From Stenotrophomonas sp. 704A1 (lineage in GTDB: Bacteria > Pseudomonadota > Gammaproteobacteria > Xanthomonadales > Xanthomonadaceae), in NCBI RefSeq assembly GCF_030549525.1, contig NZ_CP130831.1, forward strand, positions 397,501 through 461,500: DNA of 64,000 nucleotides. Reading direction: 5' to 3'. The notes beneath the pieces were generated by a model, which saw only the letters and a list, made by a program, of their open reading frames with translations, had not been told where the DNA came from and made no database searches. This document shows, in pieces, positions 38,215-45,625 of this stretch (position 1 is its first letter; each line of letters starts with the position of its first letter). The translations under genes were made by a program, and so were the position numbers.

Positions 38215-38312
38215 CGGTCGGGTTCCGTGGTGGACGAACCCTGATCGTGCCTGCGCGGCGGTTAACGGTCCGGGCCGGTTGCGTGAAGGCCGGGTCTGTA
38301 GCGTCGAGCAGG

Positions 38313-39608
38313 TTACGGTTCCGGTTTGCGCGGCAGTCTGTAGATCACCGCACCGATGGCGAAGGCGACCAGCGCGGCGGCAATGTTCTGCCAGCTGGCG
38401 CTGGCGAACAGGGCCACGCACAGCAGCAGCGCCAGCACCGGGATCAACGGTCCACCCGGCAGCTTCAATGCACCGGGGCGGTCGGCGTAGCGCTTGGCCA
38501 GTACCAGCACGGCCGCCGCGGTGCCGATGTAGGCGAACAGGCGCGTGGTCATCGACAGCAGGGCCAGCTGCACGAACGAACCGGACAGTGCCAGCGCCAA
38601 TGCGATCAGACCCTGGCAGAAGATCGCCGCGGCCGGCGTGCGGAAGCGCGGGTGCACCTGGGCCAGCACCTTCGGGCCGTAGCCATCGCGGGCCAGGGCG
38701 AACAGGAAGCGCGGTCCCATCATCATCGTGTTGCTGTTGGTGCCCAGGATCGAGATGGTCGCGCCCACGGTGAGGATCAGTGCCAGCGCCTCGCCGCCGA
38801 AGCCGGCGGCGGCATCGGCCAGCGGTGTTGCCGACGTGGCCAGGCCCGCCAGCGTGCCCTGCGCGACGATCTGCACGGCGGCGTAGATGACGGTGACGGT
38901 CACGATCATGGTGATCAGCGCGAACGGAATGTCGCGGCGCGGATTGCGGTACTCGCCGGCCGCCGCGGGGATGTTCTCGAACCCGGCATAGGCGTACAGC
39001 AACAGCAGCGCCGCCTCGCCCATGCGCTGCAGGTCATGCGGATCGGGACGCTGGCCGGAGAAGGCCAGCTGCGGGTCGATGTAGAACGCGCCGATGGCCA
39101 CGAACAGCAGCAGCGGCAGCAGCTTGCCGATCACCAGCACGATGCCGGTGCGGGCGGCCGAGCGCACGCCGATGATGTTGACCCCGGTCAGGAAGCCGAG
39201 CGAGACCACGATGATTGCGATGCGGCCCAGGCCGGCACCGGCCCACGGCCAGAACCGCGCCACCGCATCGGCCAGCGCGTTGCTGAGCGCGGCGGCCGAG
39301 CTGATGCGGGTCAGCCATATCATCCAGCCGATCTCGAATCCGGCGAAGCGGCCGAACGCTTCACGGGCATACAGGTAACTGCCACCGGGCTCATCGAAGT
39401 AGCTGGCGGCCTGCGCGTAGCACAGCACCAGCAGCGCCACGACGATGCCGGCGGCGACCACGCCCCACAGGCTGAACGGCCCGAGCAGCGCGACCGTGGC
39501 GGCCGGCAGCAGGTAGATGCCGCTGCCGATCACATCGTTGATCGACAGGCCGACGATCTGCCAGCGGCTGACCGCGCGCTGCAGCTGCGGTTCGTCTGGC
39601 GTGCTCAT
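38313..39608 (-). CDS. APC superfamily amino acid permease
   Basis: A 431-aa transporter with about 12 helices. It opens VGLSINDVIGSGIYLLPAA (the GSGIY substrate loop of helix 1) and has FEIGWMIWLTR and YAYAGFENIPAAAGEYRNPRRDIPFAL (helix 6 loop). Its start overlaps the L,D-transpeptidase stop by 4 nt, and that gene follows the RpiR-type regulator by 12 nt, so it belongs to the cell-wall-peptide locus. Likely role: uptake of amino acids released in the periplasm (Glu, Ala or diaminopimelate are candidates). Substrate not shown. Confidence 0.9.
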   Translation of the reverse strand: MSTPDEPQLQRAVSRWQIVGLSINDVIGSGIYLLPAATVALLGPFSLWGVVAAGIVVALLVLCYAQAASYFDEPGGSYLYAREAFGRFAGFEIGWMIWLTRISSAAALSNALADAVARFWPWAGAGLGRIAIIVVSLGFLTGVNIIGVRSAARTGIVLVIGKLLPLLLFVAIGAFYIDPQLAFSGQRPDPHDLQRMGEAALLLLYAYAGFENIPAAAGEYRNPRRDIPFALITMIVTVTVIYAAVQIVAQGTLAGLATSATPLADAAAGFGGEALALILTVGATISILGTNSNTMMMGPRFLFALARDGYGPKVLAQVHPRFRTPAAAIFCQGLIALALALSGSFVQLALLSMTTRLFAYIGTAAAVLVLAKRYADRPGALKLPGGPLIPVLALLLCVALFASASWQNIAAALVAFAIGAVIYRLPRKPEP

Positions 39609-40369
39609 GGCGCGGCTCCTTCAAGCGCGGGCAGCTGCCACTGTGCCTGCAGGCGCCGGTACTCGGCGCGCGGCAGCAGCACGAAGCGCGGGGTGTCCTG
39701 GGGTCGCAGCCAGTCCAGCAGCGCGTTCATGCGGGCCTGCGGCATGGCGGTGCAGCCCGCCGTGGCCTCACCGGGCGCGCGCCACAGGTGGGCGAAGATG
39801 CAGCTGCCCTTGCCGGGCTGGTTGTCCGGGTTGTGCGCGATCACGAAGCCTTCCTGGTAGCGCACATCGCCCTTGTTGTGCAGGTCCAGCCGCATCGGCT
39901 CGGTGGAGCCCTTGACCGCGGCGCTGCCGACCTTCTTCGCATCGACGATGCGGTTGTAGAACGGTGAACCGGGCACATCCATGCAGTAGCTGCTTTCGAG
40001 CATGGGCTGGTAGGCCATCGCGGTGCCAGGGCGGGTGATGGCATAGCCGAACGCACTGCCCAGCGCGAACACGCCGGCCGGGCTGCGGCCATCGCCTTCC
40101 TGCTTCTGCGGTCCGTCCGCCTGCGCCGGGTGCAGGCCCAGGCCCCACGCGCTGCCGGTACGGCCCAGCGCGACCGGGAAGCCCTGCCCGTGCGCATGCC
40201 AGCCCTTGCCATCGCGCACATAGGCCTGCAGCTGCCCTTGGGTACTGTCCCAGTTCTCGCTGGTGACCACGATCAGCTGGCGTGCACCATCGAGCGGTGC
40301 AGCGTGGGCGGACACCGCAGCGGCAAGCAGCAGCGCAGTAGTGGCGAGACGGGCCAGCGATGTCATCAA
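39605..40369 (-). CDS. L,D-transpeptidase (YkuD) family exported protein
   Basis: A 254-aa protein with a signal peptide (TTALLLAAAVSAHA). The domain resembles the YkuD-like family with ARQLIVVTSENWDS, GDGRSPAGVFALG, and the catalytic region IFAHLWRAPGEATAGCTAM, containing the His and the nucleophilic Cys of an HxxxxxxxxxxxGCxxM motif. Such proteins cross-link or edit peptidoglycan, acting on meso-DAP residues of tetrapeptides. It lies between the regulator and the permease in one operon. Confidence 0.88.
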   Translation of the reverse strand: MMTSLARLATTALLLAAAVSAHAAPLDGARQLIVVTSENWDSTQGQLQAYVRDGKGWHAHGQGFPVALGRTGSAWGLGLHPAQADGPQKQEGDGRSPAGVFALGSAFGYAITRPGTAMAYQPMLESSYCMDVPGSPFYNRIVDAKKVGSAAVKGSTEPMRLDLHNKGDVRYQEGFVIAHNPDNQPGKGSCIFAHLWRAPGEATAGCTAMPQARMNALLDWLRPQDTPRFVLLPRAEYRRLQAQWQLPALEGAAP

Positions 40370-40381
40370 TGTGCGCTCCGG

Positions 40382-41230
40382 TCAGGAATCCAGCAGGTGG
40401 TCAATCCGCTCCAGGTTCACCGCAAGCTGCTGCTGGCGGTCCGGATTGGCATGGCAGAGCAGCACGAACAGAAAATCGAGCAGGGCGTGCATGGCGCTAC
40501 GGTACAGCAGCTGCGCCACCTGTGGCGTGCGATCGTGCGCACACACAGCCAGTGACGCGTCGGCATGCGCGCGCAGTGGATTGGCGGTGTGGCGGGTGAT
40601 CGAGATGACCTTGCCGCCCATGTCCTGGAACTGGCGCGACAGCTGTGACAGCTGCGGCAGGTTGCCGAACTCGGAGAACATCAGCAGCACATCGCCGGGC
40701 CGTGCCGCCGAGAGGTTGGCCAGCATCAGGATCGGGTCGGTATGCGGCACCACCAGCAAACCCAGCAGCGACAACCGCATGGCGAACTCGCGGGCGTACA
40801 GCCCGTCATCACCGAGGCCGTGGACGAACAGCTTGGGCGCACCGTCGAGCAGCTGCACGATGCGCTCGATCTCCTCGCGCGGGTTGGCCTGGCGGGTTTC
40901 CTCCTCGGCCTGGACCTTGCTGCGGCCAAGCGCCTCGCCCAGACGCAGGTAGTCGTCGCCACCGTCGGGCGCGCGCGGGGGCTGCTGCGGCGTGGCGCCG
41001 GCGCGGGCGACATCCTGGCCGATGGAGTACTTCAGGTCCGGATAGCCCTTGAAGCCCAGCTTCTGGCTGAACTTGACCACGCTGGACTGGCTGATCCCGA
41101 GCGCGCTGGCCAGCTGCTGCGAGGAGTAGTCGCGCAGCAGGTGGGCGTTGTCGAGGATGAAGTCGGCAATGCGGCGCTCGATGGCCGACATCTGCCCGCG
41201 CTCGGTGCGGATCTTCAGCAGGGGCGGCAT
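40382..41230 (-). CDS. MurR/RpiR family transcriptional regulator
   Basis: A 282-aa regulator. The N-terminal helix-turn-helix (residues about 1-78, with SAIERRIADFILDNAH and ALGISQSSVVKFSQKLGFKGYPDLK) is followed by a SIS sugar-phosphate-binding domain (about 110-250, APKLFVHGLGDDG, DVLLMFSEFGN, GGKVISITRH). Family members sense phosphosugars such as MurNAc-6-phosphate. The genes on both sides handle peptidoglycan peptides, so this is probably the local regulator. The longer upstream frame to 41383 is excluded because the conserved domain starts at 41230. Confidence 0.92.
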   Translation of the reverse strand: MPPLLKIRTERGQMSAIERRIADFILDNAHLLRDYSSQQLASALGISQSSVVKFSQKLGFKGYPDLKYSIGQDVARAGATPQQPPRAPDGGDDYLRLGEALGRSKVQAEEETRQANPREEIERIVQLLDGAPKLFVHGLGDDGLYAREFAMRLSLLGLLVVPHTDPILMLANLSAARPGDVLLMFSEFGNLPQLSQLSRQFQDMGGKVISITRHTANPLRAHADASLAVCAHDRTPQVAQLLYRSAMHALLDFLFVLLCHANPDRQQQLAVNLERIDHLLDS

Positions 41231-41349
41231 GCGGGGTGTCCGGGTGTCTGCAAAGGCGTTGCGGTTGGCAGCATAGAGCGTGTCATGGAATGGATCGGGC
41301 GGGTGCCAGCCGCGAAGGGGGTACGGGGTAGGGCAGAAGCAAGAGCAGG

Positions 41350-41413
41350 AGCATCCACCCATGGCGTGGATCTGCCGGGGCACGGCCCTTGTAGCGTCGA
41401 GCCATGCTCGACT
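41350..41413. repeat. Two palindromic repeats between regulator and epimerase genes
   Basis: GCATCCACCCATGGCGTGGATC (41352-41373) and a GTAGCGTCGAGCCATGCTCGACT element (41391-41413) fill the 190-nt gap. Both have the shape of dispersed repeats and may affect transcript stability. Confidence 0.75.
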
Positions 41414-41420
41414 GCGCGGT

Positions 41421-42515
41421 TCAACCCAGCATCTCCAGCCCGCGCACTTCGGTGATGCCCAGCCCCGGCACGTCGCCGATGCTGATCTCCGATTCGTTGA
41501 AGCGCACGCCGCCGCTGACCGGGTCGAACTGGCCCAGCGACGGGCCGTCCAGGTCGACCTTGGTGATCACATCGCTCTTGGCGACCGCCAGGTGCACGGC
41601 CGCAGCCACGCTGATGCTCGATTCGATCATGCAGCCGATCATGCAGGGCACCCCGTAGATGCCGGCGATGTCGGCGATGCGGATGGCGTTGGACAGGCCC
41701 CCGGTCTTCATCAGCTTGATGTTGATGATGTCGGCCGCGCGCTGCTGGATCAGGTCCATCACCTGGCTTGGGCTGAACACGCTTTCGTCGGCCATCACCG
41801 GCGTGTTGACGCGGTCGGTGACGTACTTCAGGCCGCTGATGTCAGCCGCCTTCACCGGTTGCTCCAGCAGCTCCAGCACCACGCCGGCCTCTTCCAGCGT
41901 GCGCATCGCGTGCACCGCCTGCTTGGCGGTCCAGCCCTGGTTGGCGTCCAGGCGCAGCAGGGCGCGGCCTTCGACGGCGGCATGGATCGCCTTGACCCGC
42001 TCGATGTCCAGGCCGATGTCCTTGCCGACCTTGATCTTCAGCGATTCGAAGCCGCGGTCGATCGCCGACAGCGAATCGGCCACCATCTTGTCGATGTAGT
42101 CGACGCTGATGGTGATGTCGGTGGTGATCACCGGGTCGCCACCGCCCAGCATCTGGTACAGCGGCGCGCCATGCAGCTGCGCCCACAGGTCGTACAGCGC
42201 GATCTCCACCGCTGCCTTGGCGCTGCTGTTGCGCTCCATCGCGGTCTGCACCAGGGTGCACAGGCGGTTGAGGTTGACCACGTCCTGGCCGATCAGGCGC
42301 GGCGCGATGAAGTGGCGGATCGCCTCGATGATCGAGCCATGGGTATCACCGGTGATCACCGCCGTGGCGGGGGCCTCGCCGTAGCCGGTGTGGCCGGTGT
42401 CGGTGCGGATCAGCACCACCACGTCCTCCACGGTTTCCACCGTGCGCAGGGCAGTCTTGAACGGCGTCTTCAGCGGCACGCGCAGCATGCCCAGTTCGAT
42501 GGCAGTGATCTTCAT
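41421..42515 (-). CDS. Dipeptide epimerase (L-Ala-D/L-Glu epimerase type)
   Basis: A 364-aa enolase-superfamily enzyme. Catalytic and metal residues line up: KIK at 160-162, Asp190 (LLRLDANQG), Glu218 (ELLEQP), Asp243 (MADES) and Lys267 (NIKLMKTGG), as in AEE/YkfB. It interconverts L-Ala-D-Glu and L-Ala-L-Glu, making the murein dipeptide digestible by ordinary peptidases. The start overlaps the stop of the NlpC/P60 gene by 4 nt, so the two are translated together, mirroring ykfB-ykfC of Bacillus. Confidence 0.94.
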   Translation of the reverse strand: MKITAIELGMLRVPLKTPFKTALRTVETVEDVVVLIRTDTGHTGYGEAPATAVITGDTHGSIIEAIRHFIAPRLIGQDVVNLNRLCTLVQTAMERNSSAKAAVEIALYDLWAQLHGAPLYQMLGGGDPVITTDITISVDYIDKMVADSLSAIDRGFESLKIKVGKDIGLDIERVKAIHAAVEGRALLRLDANQGWTAKQAVHAMRTLEEAGVVLELLEQPVKAADISGLKYVTDRVNTPVMADESVFSPSQVMDLIQQRAADIINIKLMKTGGLSNAIRIADIAGIYGVPCMIGCMIESSISVAAAVHLAVAKSDVITKVDLDGPSLGQFDPVSGGVRFNESEISIGDVPGLGITEVRGLEMLG

Positions 42516-43954
42516 TCAGGAGTCTTGGCGCGCAGGCGCTGGATGTTGGTGATGCGGTCGATGTAGCGGACGCTGTCGCTGGCCATCATCGGCTCCAGCG
42601 GCGTGACCGAAACACCATTGAGATGGGCCTGCACGCGCTTGCCGTCGGCACCGTACCAGCTGCCACCCGCGGTATCGTGGATGACCCAGGTGCGGCCCTC
42701 GACGTGGCCGATGGCCATCATCACGTGGCCGGGGATGTAGACCAGGTCGCCCACCTGCAGGGCGGTGACGGCGCGGTCGCGCACGGCCTTGCCGTCGGTG
42801 GCGGTGAACGGCAGGCGATCCAGCGCCGGACTGACCGCCTGCGCGCTGGTATTGCGCGGCAGCAGCACGCCGAAGCTGCGGTAGATCTCGGACACGAACC
42901 CGCTGCAGTCGCGGGTGTCGTAGTCGTGGCCCCAGCCGTAGCGTTCGCCGAGGAACTTGAAGGCCTGCTGCAGCAGCAGGCGCGGGGTCAGCGGCAGGTA
43001 GTCGGCGGCGGTGTCCTGCGAACGTGGCAGCAGCGCGGGCACCAGCTTCAATCGACCATCGGCCTCGCGTACCGGCAGCTGCACCACCCACGCGGCATGC
43101 GCCTGCTGGCCGTTCACCGGGTCGGCGGCCGGCCAGTCGGCCAGCACCGGCAGGCGCACGCCCATGTCCAGCTGCAGGCGCGAGACGCGCGGCTCTTCCG
43201 GGGTGTAGGCGGTCTGCGCGGTGGCGCCGGTGACGATCCGGTACGGACCCTTCGCGCCGTAGCCGAGCACCGTGGCCTTGTCGCCGCTAGCGACGGCATC
43301 GGCTTCGATCCATGCGCTGTAGCGCTCGCTGTGCACGAACAGCCAGCCTCCATCGGCGCTGCGATGGACCACGGCGACCTTGTCGCCGGGGAACAGGGCC
43401 GATTCCTGGAAGCGGTCGATGTCGGTGTCGCCGACGCTGCTGAAGACGCGCTCGCGGGTCGGGAAGGTGCGCAGCGCGGCACGCTTCACCACCAGGCCGT
43501 ACTGCGGTGTCGTCTGCGCGGGAATGGACTGCAGGCCCAGATTGGCTTCGATCACGCTGCGCAATGCGGGCGCGATCACCTGGCCCTTGTCGTTGTACAG
43601 GGTGCGGCTGGGCCAGCGCGACAGCGCGGTGATGCTGGCGCGCACCGCCGCCGCATCCAGCTGCGCGGGCAGTGCGGTGATGTCCTGGATGTGGGTGTCC
43701 TGTGCCCGCATCCGCGCGTTCTGCGCCTCGATCTGGCTGCGGCCCAGGATCGGCGCATCGGTGTTGTCCAGCCGCGCCGCCCAGTACTGCGGGGTCAGGT
43801 AGGCCTCGTGCAGCCCGATCACATAGGGCAGTGGCGCGCCGGGATCGGGTGCGGGTGGTGCCGCCTGTGCGAAGGCCGGGGCGGCCAGCAGGCACAGGGC
43901 CAGAGTCAACCGGCACGGCCAAGGCCAGCGCGGTTCGCGGGACGCCAGGATCAT
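42512..43954 (-). CDS. SH3-domain NlpC/P60 (C40) peptidase, YkfC-like
   Basis: A 480-aa exported enzyme: signal peptide (LALCLLAAPAFAQA), a helical N-terminal part, SH3-like domains (about 150-290, GDKVAVVHRSADGGWLFVHS) and a C-terminal C40 domain with catalytic Cys (TRDCSGFVSEIY) and His (GHVMMAIGHVEG, then HDTAG). The layout matches gamma-D-Glu-diaminoacid endopeptidases of the YkfC group, which release L-Ala-D-Glu from murein peptides, the substrate of the next gene. GTG 43963 is possible, but GAGGAGG spacing favours ATG 43954. Divergent from the transglutaminase gene. Confidence 0.92.
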   Translation of the reverse strand: MILASREPRWPWPCRLTLALCLLAAPAFAQAAPPAPDPGAPLPYVIGLHEAYLTPQYWAARLDNTDAPILGRSQIEAQNARMRAQDTHIQDITALPAQLDAAAVRASITALSRWPSRTLYNDKGQVIAPALRSVIEANLGLQSIPAQTTPQYGLVVKRAALRTFPTRERVFSSVGDTDIDRFQESALFPGDKVAVVHRSADGGWLFVHSERYSAWIEADAVASGDKATVLGYGAKGPYRIVTGATAQTAYTPEEPRVSRLQLDMGVRLPVLADWPAADPVNGQQAHAAWVVQLPVREADGRLKLVPALLPRSQDTAADYLPLTPRLLLQQAFKFLGERYGWGHDYDTRDCSGFVSEIYRSFGVLLPRNTSAQAVSPALDRLPFTATDGKAVRDRAVTALQVGDLVYIPGHVMMAIGHVEGRTWVIHDTAGGSWYGADGKRVQAHLNGVSVTPLEPMMASDSVRYIDRITNIQRLRAKTPE

Positions 43955-43983
43955 GCGCTGCACACCCTCCTCGAATGCCTGTT

Positions 43984-44027
43984 GGAATATTTATTCCTTT
44001 CGGCGCCGAAAGCAAGAATAAATTATT
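43984..44027. promoter_or_regulatory. Divergent regulatory region with palindromic operator(s)
   Basis: GGAATATTTATTCC (43984-43997) is a strong inverted repeat (arms GGAAT/ATTCC). It is abutted by the perfect palindrome TTTCGGCGCCGAAA (43998-44011) and by a weaker GAATAAATTATT (44016-44027) similar to the first. AT-rich against a GC-rich background. It lies between the divergent NlpC/P60 and transglutaminase genes and is the best candidate site for the RpiR-type regulator. Confidence 0.7.
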
Positions 44028-44086
44028 GACCGGTCTCCCGGCCCGTGTTACACAGCCGTTACCACCCGCGCTGGGGAAGTGTCGCT

Positions 44087-45574
44087 GTGGATCCTGCCGT
44101 TCGCAAACTGCGTCTGCCTGCTGCCAGCCTGGGGGCTGCGCTGTTGCTGTGGGCGTGGTCGGCAGGCGCGCAGCCGCCGCCTTCGGCGATCCAGTTCGCG
44201 CAGGTCGTGCAGAGGATCGATGCCGGGCGGTTCGCCGAAGCGGGGAGCGAACTGAACACATGGGCGGCAGCCGATGCGGCGGAGCCCGGCGTCAGCGAAC
44301 AGGACATCGGTTTCCAGCAGGAGCGCATGCGGCGCATCCGCCTGGATTTCAGCCTCGACGAAGCCGCCGCCAAGGCCGCCGTGCGGCGCTGGATTCCCGA
44401 CCTGACCGACGAGGAGTTCGCGCGTTGGGACCAGCTTGGCCTGATCGAGCATCTCGATGTCGATGGCACGCGCTGGTACTTCAAGCGCGCACCGTCGAAC
44501 CTGTTCCTGCTCAGTGACGAGGCGCGTGCACGCCGCCGCGCGGACGCGCCGATGCCGGCCCCTGGCCCGAACGAGGTGCTCAATGCGCACCATGCGCGCG
44601 TGGTGGCCGCGGCCGACCAGAGCGGCCAGGCCTCGGTGCTGCCGCAGCGCATCGAATTCACCCAATCGCTGACGGTGAAGGCCGATGCGGTGCCGGCGGG
44701 CGAAACGGTTCGTGCGTGGATTCCCTACCCACGCGAACTACCCGGTCAGCAGGAACGCGTGCAGTGGCTGGGCAGCACCCCCGGCAAGGCGCGGGTGGCA
44801 CCGGCCAGCGCCCTGCAGCGCACCGCCTACCTGGAAGCCAAAGCGGTGGCCGGGCAGCCGACGCGCTTCGAGATCCGTTACGCGCTCACGATCCTTGCGC
44901 GACATACCTCGATTGACCCGGCGCAGGTGCAACCGACCCCGGCCGATCCGGCGCTGCGACCCTACCTGGCCGAACAGCTGCCGCATGTGCGCTTCACCCC
45001 GGCGCTGAAGCTGTTCTCCGACCAGGTGCTGCAGGGGGAAACACGCCCCCATGAAGTGGTGCGCAGGCTGTTCGCTGCGGTCGACCGTATTCCATGGGCG
45101 GGGGCGCGCGAATACTCCACGATCAGCAACATCAGCGACTACGCGTTGCGTGCCGGCCATGCCGACTGCGGGCAGCAGACCCTGCTGCTGATCGCGCTGC
45201 TGCGCATGAACGGCATTCCCGCGCGCTGGCAGTCGGGCATGGTGTTCTCCGACGATGGCAGTGGTTACAACAATCTGCACGACTGGGGCCAGGTCTACCT
45301 GGCGCCGTATGGCTGGCTGCCGATGGACGTAACCACAGGGGCGCTGGGCAGCGACGTCGCCGCCCTGCGCGACTTCTATCTGGGTGGCCTGGATGGCTAC
45401 CGCATTGCCTTCAACGACGATTTCGGCCAGGCCCTGGTGCCGGCCAAGCAGCACTTCCGCTCGGAAACGGTCGACTCGCAGCGCGGCGAGGCCGAGTGGG
45501 CAGGCGGCAACCTGTACTTCGACCAATGGAGCTATGACTTCCAGTGGCGAGTCCTGCCAGCCGGGCAACGCTAG
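44087..45574 (+). CDS. Transglutaminase-like exported protein
   Basis: A 495-aa protein with a signal peptide (LGAALLLWAWSAGAQ). After an alpha-helical N-terminal region, a transglutaminase-like core shows the Cys-His-Asp triad: ADCGQQTLLLIALL (Cys), YNNLHDWGQVYL (His) and GWLPMDVTTG (Asp). Such domains are often proteases or amidases acting on peptides. GTG 44087 with GGGGAAG 6 nt upstream is the preferred start; GTG 44045 is unlikely. First gene of the plus-strand arm of the cell-wall-peptide locus, ahead of a TonB-dependent receptor. Confidence 0.9.
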   Translation: MDPAVRKLRLPAASLGAALLLWAWSAGAQPPPSAIQFAQVVQRIDAGRFAEAGSELNTWAAADAAEPGVSEQDIGFQQERMRRIRLDFSLDEAAAKAAVRRWIPDLTDEEFARWDQLGLIEHLDVDGTRWYFKRAPSNLFLLSDEARARRRADAPMPAPGPNEVLNAHHARVVAAADQSGQASVLPQRIEFTQSLTVKADAVPAGETVRAWIPYPRELPGQQERVQWLGSTPGKARVAPASALQRTAYLEAKAVAGQPTRFEIRYALTILARHTSIDPAQVQPTPADPALRPYLAEQLPHVRFTPALKLFSDQVLQGETRPHEVVRRLFAAVDRIPWAGAREYSTISNISDYALRAGHADCGQQTLLLIALLRMNGIPARWQSGMVFSDDGSGYNNLHDWGQVYLAPYGWLPMDVTTGALGSDVAALRDFYLGGLDGYRIAFNDDFGQALVPAKQHFRSETVDSQRGEAEWAGGNLYFDQWSYDFQWRVLPAGQR

Positions 45575-45625
45575 CGCGACATATCACCCATACCACCATT
45601 CAATTCTTGCAGGAGAGAGCAGGGG

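Noticed and set aside
38290..38312. Partial GTAGCGTCGAGCA element after the permease stop
   Set aside because: Only a half element without a matching arm; too weak to list as a feature.
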